DNA of 64,000 bases from Sphagnum compactum (Eukaryota; Bryophyta; Sphagnopsida; Sphagnales), in NCBI GenBank assembly GCA_965153455.1, contig OZ234495.1, positions 24,796,875 to 24,860,874 of the forward strand, written 5' to 3'. Numbering within the stretch: position 1 is the first letter of the stretch; every line of letters begins with the position of its first letter. Positions 37,261-47,312 of this stretch are shown piece by piece. Made by a program: the position numbers and the translations under genes. Under the pieces are notes generated by a model. That model saw only the letters and a program-made list of their open reading frames with translations. It searched no databases and was not told the DNA's origin.

Positions 37261-38142
37261 TCCATGTTATGGACACATGCCTTAATGGCATGTAGGTCAA
37301 CATGATCTATGAGCCAATTCCTAGTGGTTAACACAAAAACCTTAATTTTGTGCCTTGCACATATGGTAATGGAATTTCATATTCTATAACTGACCTTTTT
37401 GTCAAGGCATTGAATGATTCATGTTCCAACCATCAAATTATTAGTTGTAAGACCACTTCCATTTGTGTTAGCCTCTTTCCTTCACACAAGTAGCTTTTAT
37501 GCAATGACATAAAAATTACACCATCTAAAAGCTGAAATCTTATATCAAGTACATGGACCACAAAATGTTTACACCCTTTCCACTAAATGTGCTTTAACAC
37601 TTGGTAAACATCCCCTCCAAATTGTGTGAAACCAATACATAGACTTTTAAGTGATATAGACCTAGGACCTATCAATGTAGGTTGAGTGACACGTCCTAGT
37701 GAGGTGAATGGCATAGGTTGAATGGCACAAGCTCTAATGACATTAGCATTTTTTAGAACTACATTGGGCTACATTCTTTGGTAAGGGTGATATTAATGTT
37801 GTCCCACAAGATTCCCCCTTTCGCTTGTGTTGGTTAATGCCATTGTGAGTTGGGGTGGCACTTTAAGCTCCACATTACAAGTTTTGGGCTATACCTAAAT
37901 GTTGTTCACCATTCACTTCAAATCAAACATGCTTTGGAGGACCACTTTCCTATTAACTCATTTTAAATCAAAACAAATGATTTTCGGTACTTACTTGAGG
38001 GTTAAATCATTGCATTGCACATGGTAGTAAACCATTGTTAGATCACCATAACTTTTCTTAATGTTTATAAGGTGTTGAAGTCCAAGTTCTTGTCGCCCAA
38101 TGATAGATCTACAATTTTTCCCTAACAAATAATAACTTGCAT
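37261..38142. other. Non-coding stretch
   Basis: No gene supported between the minisatellite and the CACTA element that starts at 38143. Confidence 0.4.
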
Positions 38143-40665
38143 CACTACAAGAAAAATAGGTATTCTCAATTGGTTTTGTGACTAAATTTTTGTCACAAGC
38201 GACATTTGTGACAAAATATCATTAGTTGCCTTGGACAAATTGCATGCGATATTAATCACAAACGATAAGGGGTATTGGATTAAAAAAAAAATCAACAAAT
38301 ACAAATTCATCCTATGACTCCATTGTACATGTATTGTCACATACAATTAATATGCAATTATTTTGGTCACAATTAGAAGGCAAATGATGTGTTGCCACGT
38401 GTCCCGATATTTAATATTTAAAATATAAATATAATTATTATTTTGGAATAATCTAAGACGTTCAATTCAAATGTTTGGATGATATTATATTATGACATGT
38501 GGCCCAATGTAAATATGCCATGTGGCATTTTAAAATGAATTTATTACAAAATATTAATATTAAGTTGGTAAGTACTTAGGTAGGTATGTAAATAATGTGT
38601 CTATAAACCTAGGCTACATACCTACCTACCTATTTAGGTAAAAAAGTAAGTAGGTAGGTCCTACCATCCTTAGCTAAATACCTATTCATATAAATAAATA
38701 CTTAGGTAAGTAGGTACATACGTCAACTTAGGTGGGTAGGTCAAACTAGGTACCTACCTAACTAGGTAGGTTATTAGGTTGGAAAGGTAGGTAGTTTAAA
38801 ATTGTGCATAATTTGTTTCTTTGTTTTGGGTTAAGCCTTTTGATTGGCTCAAACCATGTGCATAAATTTTTTAATGCAAAATTAGATGACCATACCCTTG
38901 TTCATATAATGTTCAAAATAAGAATGGAAAACAAACAATATGGGACAAATTTTGAAGTTGCAACTCCAAATCTTCCCTCATGCCTAATGTTCTTAGTTTT
39001 TATATTTATAAACAATTTAAGTACATGGCTCAGTAGATAATTAGATAATCATTTAATTAATAATTATTTAATTTAACATATATTTAAAATATAAACTGTA
39101 CACTACAACTATTAAATATTCATTATCAACTATTTAAATAAATAGTAACTTTTTAATAGTTAACTAATGAGCTATTTAGTTACTCACAACTTGTAAATAC
39201 ATAATTTATAGATAAATAAATAACTAGAATATTAAAATATTTTATTACTTTTAAAAATCTGGTCGAATTATAGATAATATAATTATTTTAAGAAATTACT
39301 TACTGTAATTTAAAAACTATACATTTATTAAAAATTCAAATTATATATAATCAATTAATTTTTTATTAAAATATAAATTTAAAATTAAATAAATAGTAAA
39401 TCAGTTAAGTTAATTACTCAATAGTTACATTTATTATTGTAAAACAAATTATTGGTCAACTAAATGTTTCTTTTCTATTGGTAATTATTAACTATACATA
39501 CAATAATTTGCTAAACATGTTTTAATTTATATAATTAAAATATAATTATTGTAAAACTATTTATCATATATAAGTAATTACAGAATTAAAAAATAAAAAT
39601 AAAATCACTTTATAATATTTCCTGAAATTACAATCTAAAAAAACTTTAATTAAAATTTTTACAATTGAGTTATTAATTTTTAGATTCAAATGGTTTGTTT
39701 GCACATTCAAATACTTAAAAAAAGAGTTCAAGTAAAGTTTCTCAAAATAAAATATCGATTTTCATATTCAATTTTTTTAAAAATTTAAAATGAATTGCAA
39801 CAGCAATTTTCAGAATTGAAAAATAGATTTTAATGTTTAAATATAATTTTCAAAATTGGAATTATAATTGTGGACTCAAATATATTTTTAATACAACTAA
39901 CACTTTTAAGAATTCATATTTAAAACTTCAAATTCAAATAAAAATATTTGGAATCAAATAATTTTTTTTAATTCAACATATAATTTTCATAATTGAAATA
40001 AAAATTAAGTTTTGAAATATCAAATTTCAGATTTGAATAACAATTTTCAGATTCAAATATTGATTTTTATTTTCAATTAAAATGCTTCATAATTGAAATA
40101 ACAAATTTTAATTATATTTTTAAAATAAAAATCCAAATTATTTTTTTGAAATTCACATAACTATTTTTGATATTGAAATGTCAATTTTTTAGATTCAAAT
40201 ATAAATTTCAGAATTGAAATATCAAATTTCATATTTGAATAATAAATTTCAAAGTTCAAATATTAATTTTTAGATTCATTATATGAACAATATACATACA
40301 TATGCATAATTAATATAGACACAAATATATATTTATGATATACATAACATATCATAAATATAATTTTAATACATACATAAAAATACACTCCTATGTCACT
40401 GTAAAATACTTTTAGGATGCGATTAATTTGGTGGCTATTGCGGCTAATGGGACATATCAATTTATTAATGGATCAAAATAGACTTAAAAGCCATCCAACC
40501 AATAGGATGAAGTTTCCAATAGTTGCATCATAGTTGTAAGAAAAACCAAAATAGTTGAAATTTGATCTTATAATTATTAATACTACCAAACTTAGTTGTA
40601 AATGATTACAAGTCTCATGTAATCGCAAACGAAGTGGTTACAATTTTAGCTGATTTCTACTAGTG
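38143..40665 (+). mobile_element. Non-autonomous CACTA element, copy A (2.5 kb)
   Basis: Left end CACTACAAGAAAAATAGG and right end GATTTCTACTAGTG are imperfect inverted termini with CACTA/TAGTG tips. The 3 bp flanks are CAT on both sides (38140-38142 and 40666-40668), a perfect target-site duplication. Subterminal sequence contains TTTTGTGACTAAATTTTTGTCACAA near the left tip. A TAGG-rich patch and a long AATT-rich core of short motifs (TTTCAGAATTGAAAT, TTTTTAGATTCAAAT) fill the middle. There is no transposase, so it is a deletion derivative or MITE-like relative of a CACTA family. A longer copy lies at 54005-57376 and a third begins at 63806. Confidence 0.88.
38560..38790. repeat. TAGG/CCTA palindromic repeat patch in copy A
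   Basis: Dense alternation of GTAGGTA and TACCTAC (for example ACCTACCTAACTAGGTAGGT) could fold into hairpins. The same patch occurs in copy B at 54420-54665. Confidence 0.75.
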
Positions 40666-42077
40666 CATCCATCCAACATTTTCCAAATTTTAGAAACTTG
40701 GTAGCATTCATAAGCTTGAATGAATTGATTTGTCACCTACTTCCCATTACCAACACTCACTTATAAAATCATTATAGATGTCAAAGATGATCCACATCAA
40801 TTATGCTAGTTGAATTTGTGCGACAGATTCCCAAATGATTCATGTTTCTCTAGCAAAAAAACCAAAATAATTAGTGAAAATTAAGGTGAAATTCACATCA
40901 ATCACCAAGAAATCATAATCCTATTTTGGTGGGTGACACAAAACTACCAACCAATTATTTACAAAATCAAAATGAAAACTATATATTACATAAATTGGGT
41001 TATCATCATACTTCCCAAGTATTGTACATTGAAAGGCTTGAACATTAAACAATGACAAATAAGTATATCATGGACACCAAAAAAACTATGAAATTAAATA
41101 AAGAAGTATTAACACTAAAGAGGGCATGTTAAGTTTGGGAGAATGATAAAAACTCATAGAATGGACCAAGCTTTGATGGATGGCACATTTCAATGTTGTG
41201 TCTAGCTTCTTTTGCTCTTGCCATGGTTAGTGTAGTCTTCAACTTGCCATTGATCATTCTTTCTCACCATTAGCCAACAAAAAACCATTTTGTCAATCTT
41301 TGCTTTGGAAATTGACTCATTGGTTTGAGCATAAGCTTTTACCTCAAATACTCAAAGCCTTCTCCTATGGTTGTTGTAAAATTACCAATAACTTAATCCA
41401 TTATATATGCAAGGCTTAAAATTCCATGTACAATGCCCTTATTAGGTTTGTCTGAAGATGGCTTCACTTTCTAGCTTGTCTCTTAGAGGATACAAAACAC
41501 ATGGTCTATGCAACAATATCAAATAATCTTCCCACATGTTCAAGGGCCAAATGCTTTGTTTAATTTTTTATAACACAAAAGCAAGGGGCACACGTGACAT
41601 TATCACATGCTTTTGAAACCAAACCAAGTTTTGGTTCATGTTATAAGTTGAACAAAAAACTACACATTATGTGTGTACCTTCAATAATGTCAAGCTCACA
41701 TAGGGCTTCAATGCATATGCCTTTATTTCCTTGTGGTCTTGAATGTTTTCAAGAAGGTGTTATGTAGTCTAGGTACTTTCATATTTGGTCTTTTGATTGA
41801 GTTCATTACTTGCACCCAAGGGCAGAAAATGAATACCAACCCTTTGTGGATATTAATAGCCTTGTACTTGCATGTTCAATGAAAATTTTGTTAGTTTGAT
41901 CTTGTCATCAAGGCTATATTAAAACCTTGCATATTTAAAGGGATTCCAAATGGCCTTTAACACATATGGCCACCCATAAGATTCCATCTTGAATTCTCTC
42001 TAAAGAAAAATTGCACAAATAAGGACATGTTTATGCAAGTTCATAATGAACATTATAGAAAAAAATAGAGGTTTTAA
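40666..42077. other. Spacer between two CACTA elements
   Basis: No gene supported. Fragments on the minus strand around 41150-41650 read like broken coding sequence, but I cannot identify a frame long enough to describe. Confidence 0.35.
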
Positions 42078-42760
42078 CACTACAACAAAAGAGGGGCATA
42101 TTGCGATCCAAATATCATCGCAAACAACAAAGAAAACAGTTTCCGAAAACCCGCAGTTCCGAACAACAATTCCTCGCAAACTCTTAAGCCTTTGTGAAAC
42201 CCTCACCTTCGCACCCGTATAATCGCAAGCTCTTCGCAACTCCCGAAACTGAAACAATCGCAAAACATTTCTGATTATAATGTCTTCTATACATGATTTG
42301 TGATTCACAATACATCGAAAATTATTTGCAACAAACCCAACATCGCAACGACTTAGCGAATAGACGCAAAAATCTATCGGTTTTCGATATAACGTCTAAC
42401 GCAAACGTTTTGCGATGTTTACGATGCCGTTACGAATTTGCGATAAAACAAACATCGGAAACGTTTTGAAACAAACTCATCAACGCTACAACTTAGCGAA
42501 TCGACTCAAAACTCTATCGGTTTCCGATATAATATCTAACGCAAAGAGTTTGCGATTTGCAAAATGTCGCTAAACGTTTGCAAAATGTAGGATTTCGCAA
42601 ACCTGTTCTGGAATGATTTTAACCGTCAGAGTTTAGCGATGTCTGTGAGATGGTATATTTGGTCTTTTGGCTTTTGTAGTGTTGCGAAGAAATATGACTC
42701 GCAAATAGTTTTGAGATTGACTGTGTATCGCAAGAGCATGGCACTGTATTCTTATTTTGT
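42078..42760 (+). repeat. Left subterminal TTGCGA/TCGCAA cluster
   Basis: More than ten TTGCGA or TCGCAA hexamers in both orientations, often extended to TTGCGAT or TCGCAAAC. In CACTA elements, arrays like this are the binding sites for the TNPA-type protein that brings the ends together; the function here is inferred from position. Confidence 0.8.
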
Positions 42761-42879
42761 ACGCAGGGTTTATATTCATTTGGAGTCACTTTGGGCCGGA
42801 AAAAAAAATTTATATCAAAATTTCAAAAGTTACAATGTAAAAGGGTTTGCAAGTCTCGGGTATCTAACACACTAGCTGT

Positions 42880-44754
42880 CTATCTAGACCTCCTTCCCCT
42901 CTTGGATTTCTTCCTTGAATCTTTCTTCCTAGTGTTCTCTGGTGGAGGGGGAGGCTGCTCATCCTCCTCCCTCTCTTCATCGTCCCCCTGCCCCTCCTCC
43001 TCGTCCTCATCCTCCTCCCTACCCACACCCCCTGCAGAACCTGCATTTCGACTAGCAAATGAATTGGGTCCACTGCTAGTGGTAGCTACACTGGGGGGAG
43101 CAGTGCTAGCGCCTCTCTCCTCCTCATCACTGCTGCCCTGAGAGCTCTCACTCTCACCCTTAGATGCCTGCATTTCAACATGCAAAGCTTAGTCAACAAT
43201 GAAAATCTTGATTCAAATGAAAACAATCTCAACACAAACAGAAATTCAATCGCAACCAATACCCACTCACCAATAGTGCATCAACATGTTCAAAAAGATG
43301 CTCCTTGCCATGCTCCTGGCCCATTGTCATTTCTGCAGTTGTGATCTTCCTCTTGTACCTCTTGTACTGTCCCCATAAAACAACAGGTCAAAAAAAACGC
43401 ATATTTGCGAAGCGTAGAACTTCGCATATTTTAACTTGCGAAGCAGTTTGCGATTTGTTCAAGTCTACGAACTCTTCTGCGAAGCGCAGACTTTCGCATA
43501 CTGTATCTTGCGAAGCAGTTTGCGAAACAAATAGCATCGTAACTTTGCGAACTAAACACCATTTGACACATCTTTGCGATGCAATTTGCATCGCAAAAGG
43601 TATTCCAAACAGTCCTATGTGACTCGACAGAAACGAATCTTTGCAGAAAAAAAATGGAGGGTAGGGAGTGTACTTACAAATGCTGCTTTGAGGCCGGGAA
43701 TGCCACCTTGCCCTAGCCTGTGGGTGGTGGGTGGAACCAGTTTCACTCGCTCTGCTGCCTTGAGGAACTTCAATGGTGGATCACCGACCTCGTCCACCAC
43801 TGATTGACATTCAGCAAGCTTCAGCTCCAGTGCCTTCAGGTCACGGTCCGACCTCCCAGACTCTCGTGCCTTCTTGGCCTTGGCTAGCTGCTCTGTGATC
43901 TCCTTCAACTGCCTTGCTGCTTTCAGCTGCACCTCAGACTGGTAGAAGGCATTCCAGATGTCTTCTGAGAACTGAAGCGGCCTCTCTAAGTTCCTGTACA
44001 CATTCAGGTCTCTCAGGTGAGCACGAATCTTCATCCTGTCATGGTATCTTGCTTGAGACATTGAATTGGAGATCTTGTCTACAATCCACTGTGAATCAAG
44101 CTCTCCTCCATTTCGAAATGCTCCCTTGACCTGATTTATCACTCTCCTCTGCTCTGCCTTTGAGAGAGTGCCCCACTCAACTCCTCGTGCAAAGTTGGTG
44201 GAAACAATGTGCCTAATGGTGCTCTTGGCCCTAGTGTATGCCAGCTTGGTTGGAATTCCCTCCTCTGCCAATGTTATCAAAGGGAGCTTCTTCCTCTCCT
44301 CCTCCTTCTTCTTTAGATCGAGCTTCTCCTTTCTGATGGCATCCCTTTCATCCTTCCTCCTTTTCTTCTCGAGCGTTCTAGGTGAGAGAGCTCCTGTTGT
44401 TGCTCTCGCATCTCTCTTTCTCTTCTTCTCTGCTGCCTTGGCTTCTGCAGCCTTCCTTGCCTCCTCCTCTCTTTGTGCTTCCCGAGCAGTCAGCCCTGCT
44501 TGCAATGCTTGACCTAAGATGGCTGTCAAGGATGCCAGCCCTTCAGGTGTCCTAGTATCGATTGCAAACAGCTCTGAAGCTCTCAAGTGATCAGCAACCA
44601 TCTTCCTCAACCTTTCCTCATTGTTGTCACCTCCTCTAGACCCAGAACCCCCTCCCCCTCCACCAGTCCCAGCCATTGCAATCCGCCCCCTCCTGTCTGC
44701 CCAAGCTTTCCTTCTACAATTCTCGAGCAATGCCGAGAATGAGTTCAAATTCAC
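42880..44754 (-). CDS. TNPA-like CACTA-encoded protein, three exons, apparently intact
   Basis: Exon 1 is 44754-43678, ending F|GTAAGTA. Exon 2 is 43366-43271 (32 codons, donor GTGAGT). Exon 3 is 43167-42880. All junctions are phase 0 and there is no internal stop, giving about 486 residues, or 460 if translation begins at the second Met (MAGTGGGGGG), which matches the duplicated copy. In order: a Gly-rich start, an Ala/Glu/Lys helical region, strongly basic sequence (EKKRRKDERDAIRKEKLD) with bipartite-type nuclear signals, a central domain (WGTLSKAEQRRVINQVKGAF) resembling plant Transposase_24/TNPA-like proteins, a heptad-rich stretch, and an acidic Ser/Glu/Asp tail ending in basic RKKSKRGRRSR. 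Likely role: nuclear protein binding the TTGCGA repeats. The assignment rests on context and weak similarity. Confidence 0.7.
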
Positions 44755-45815
44755 TCGCCGTGGTACTCTAGTCTAGACCCCCAGAAAGCTTGGGCAGGCA
44801 CCTTATTCCGTTCCAGCTTAAGGACTTTCGAAAATTCAGGGCTTGCGATGTAACCCGCATCGCAACCTGCGATACGATATTGCTCGCAACGGCCGTGCAA
44901 TGCTTTCTGTATCGCAACGTTGGATGGTTGCGAAGTCGGGGGCTTCGCTAATGTCGGCGGAATTAAAGGTTTTAGGGCTTTGGTTTAAGTAACAGATCCA
45001 GATGCGAAAACGGATGCGATGGTAGGGGGTTCGCAAGGGGTTCGTAAAGTTTTAGGGTGTAAGGTTTCTTCTCAAGAATTCTAGGTCAGAGAACTCCTGT
45101 TGTTGCTCTCTCATCTCTCTTTCTCTTCTTCTCTGCTGCCTTGGTTTCTGCAGCCTTCCTTGCCTCCTCCTCTCTTTGTGCTTCCCCAGCAGTTAGCCCT
45201 GCTTGCAATGCTTGACCTAAGATGGCTGTCAGGGATGGCAGCCCTTCAGGTGTCCTAGTATCGATTGCAAACAGCTCTGAAGCTCTCAAATGATCAGCAA
45301 CCATCTTCCTCAACCTTTCCTCATTGTTGTCACCTCCTCTAGACCCAGAACCCCCTCCACCAGTCCTAGCCATTGCAATCCGCCCCCTCCTGTCTGCCCA
45401 AACTTTCCTTCTACAATTCTAGAGCAATGCCGAGAATGAGTTCAAATTCACTCGCCGTGGTACTCTAGTCTAGACCCCTAGAAAGCTTGGGCAGACACCT
45501 TATTCCGTTCCAGCTTAAGGACTTTCGAAAATTTAGGGCTTGCGATGTAACCCGCATCGCAACCTGCGATACGGTATTGCTTGCAACGACCGTGCAATGC
45601 TGTTCGTATCGCAACGGATGAGGGTTGCGAAGTCGGGGGCTTCGCTAACGTAGGAGGAAGTTAAAGGTTTTAGGGCTTTGGTTTAAGTAACGTATGCAGA
45701 TGCGAAAAGGGATGCGATGGTAGGGGGTTTGCAAGGGGCTCGCAAAGTTTTAGGGTTTAGGGTTTCTTCTCGAGAGTTGTAGGTCAGAGAGCTCCTGTTG
45801 TGCATATGCCAAAGG
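44380..45815. repeat. Tandem duplication of about 700 bp inside the CACTA element
   Basis: The landmark CTCCTGTTGT occurs at 44391, 45094 and 45792, so the unit is 698-703 bp with two full copies and the start of a third. Each full copy holds the first 95 or so codons of the TNPA-like gene, its start region (CCGAGAATGAGTTCAAATTC), and the upstream TTGCGATGTAACCCGCATCG segment. The copies differ by few substitutions and small indels, so the event is recent. Confidence 0.88.
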
Positions 45816-45865
45816 GTTTCGGGCAACCAGTCCTATAGGCATTGTTGAGCCCACATTGGATGCAG
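44755..45865. promoter_or_regulatory. Probable divergent promoter region of the CACTA element
   Basis: This sequence separates the 5' end of the minus-strand gene from the 5' end of the plus-strand genes. It contains two copies of a segment rich in TTGCGA/TCGCAA, the same hexamers found at the element ends, which would let a TNPA-like protein act on its own promoter. In En/Spm such sites occur in the promoter as well as at the ends. No TATA box is assigned. Confidence 0.5.
45086..45373 (-). pseudogene. Duplicated 5' fragment of the TNPA-like gene
   Basis: Ninety-five residues (MARTGGGGSGSRGG...) nearly identical to the N-terminus of the gene at 44754-42880, ending at a stop just after ERATTGVL, where the duplication boundary lies. 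Upstream in frame is a stop, which supports the internal Met as the real start of the full gene. A transcript starting at this copy could read only a short Gly/Ala/Lys-rich peptide. Confidence 0.85.
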
Positions 45866-45994
45866 GTATGTATTTCTTTTTGGTTTAGGTAGTCTCAATT
45901 TATGAGTTGTCAATGGTTTATATTGTTGTATCACATGATTTTTGAAAGTCCTATCTGGTCTTTGCCTTACATTTGTGCCTTATGAATGTGACAG

Positions 45995-47147
45995 ATGATA
46001 TGTCTTCCTCCTCCGTTGTCTCCACTAGTGACTCATCCTCCTCAAATGAAGGCACATCAGCTCATACGCAAGCAGAGGTGTCTCATTCTCCTCATGGTCC
46101 ACCTCGGCAGCTTTGCCAATGCACCAAGTGTGTTGGTCAGATTTCACAAAAGTCATATGTTTGTGCTCAACACATTCAGCGATTTGGGCGTCATCGTGGT
46201 CTTACCCCAGGAGCTTCTTCATCTCATGTGGTAAGTGTCATTTTACCATTGTCATTTTTCCTCTTTGATACATGTTATTTTTCATGAAATCCTCTTTGAA
46301 ACTATTTTCACTTCCATGGTTTGTTGTGGTTTTTTGAATGTAATAGGGTTCCCGTATGACACCACCACCCTATGTTCTATCACAAGGGGTTTTAGCTGTC
46401 ATAGGAAATGCACTTTCGCATGCATTTGCTGTAGGGATTAGTGCCTCTCATGAGGCCAGTAATCCACATCATGAGGCAAGGCCATGTCTGCCCTTCGTTA
46501 GACAGCGATCCAAAGCACAACGTCCAAGTGAGGGTCATGCTTGGACTATTGTTGAGGGCAGATGGGGTATGTGTAAGTTCACTGGCAAATGTGCCAATAT
46601 TATCCAGTCATGGAACCCTGTAGTTCTTGGGTTGCTTGATAGTTTGCCCTATGATGAGGAGGTTGTGGTTTGGGGTAGACGATGGATTGTTAAGACCTCT
46701 ACACTTGGAGAGAGGCATGGCTATGGAGTATATGCTTGTGAGGACATCATTGTAGAGGATTCAACTAGTTATCGTAGAGAGGGTCTTACTTTGTTCCCTT
46801 ATGGTGGGCCTATCTATAAGAGAAGACATTGGAACATGATCCTCAGACAACATCCTGAGTGGAAGACCTTTGCTCTTGAGATGGACACCTTTGCTGGTAG
46901 CACTAGGAGGCATAGTGATGTGAGGGTGATAGATGGAGACCCCATACGTTCTGGAAACATTGCTGGTTTCATCAACAGTACGGTGGGGAGTCGGCCTAAG
47001 CGTAGGGCTAATTGTGAGTGGGTTTTTGTTGAGGGACCTCCTCCAGCACCATATGGCGAGACTTATCATGAAGACCATTGCTTGGTGTTAGCTACTAGGA
47101 CGATCAGATCATGAGATGAGTTGTTTACACACTATGAGTGGAATTAG
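45995..47147 (+). pseudogene. Zinc-ribbon plus SET-domain protein carried by the CACTA element
   Basis: Exon 45995-46230 (acceptor GACAG, donor GTG|GTAAGTG) and exon 46347-47147 join in phase 0. The first has a Ser-rich start and CQCTKCVGQ..YVCAQHIQRFG, like the Cys/His module at the N-terminus of CACTA transposases. The second has WTIVEGRWGMCKFTGKC, then a SET domain: RHGYGVYACEDI, LTLFPYGGPIY, WKTFALEMD, SGNIAGFINST (the GNxxRFINHS motif, with Gly for Arg and Ser-Thr for His-Ser), ANCEWVFVE, LVLATRTIRS and, after one TGA (47112-47114), DELFTHYEW, the end of the SET fold. SET proteins transfer methyl groups to lysines from S-adenosylmethionine. The altered NHS motif may weaken catalysis. An upstream leader exon ending TTGGATGCAG|GTATGT at 45865 fits in phase 1. 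Apart from the TGA the frame is open, suggesting recent function. Confidence 0.78.
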
Positions 47148-47312
47148 GATTCCACCATTTCTGAACTATGTACTTTGTTTAAGACATAACATACCATATC
47201 TATATACATGCATTTTGGCATTTTTTATTTATAATGTAATATGCAACTATGCTTGGTATATAGTTAAGATCTTCTGGATTTGGTATTGCATAGAATATTC
47301 GGCCTTCTGAAG

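Noticed and set aside
37074-37334. Minus-strand repetitive protein (GLVSPRLIPLG type)
   Set aside because: Produced by a 15 bp minisatellite whose unit is divisible by three; the sequence continues as repeat outside the frame.
42791-43141. Plus-strand Ser-rich ORF of 116 codons
   Set aside because: It is the complement of the acidic tail exon of the minus-strand TNPA-like gene.
44168-44512. Plus-strand Ser/Phe-rich ORF that looks membrane-like
   Set aside because: Complement of the Lys/Glu-rich part of the minus-strand gene; hydrophobicity is a by-product.
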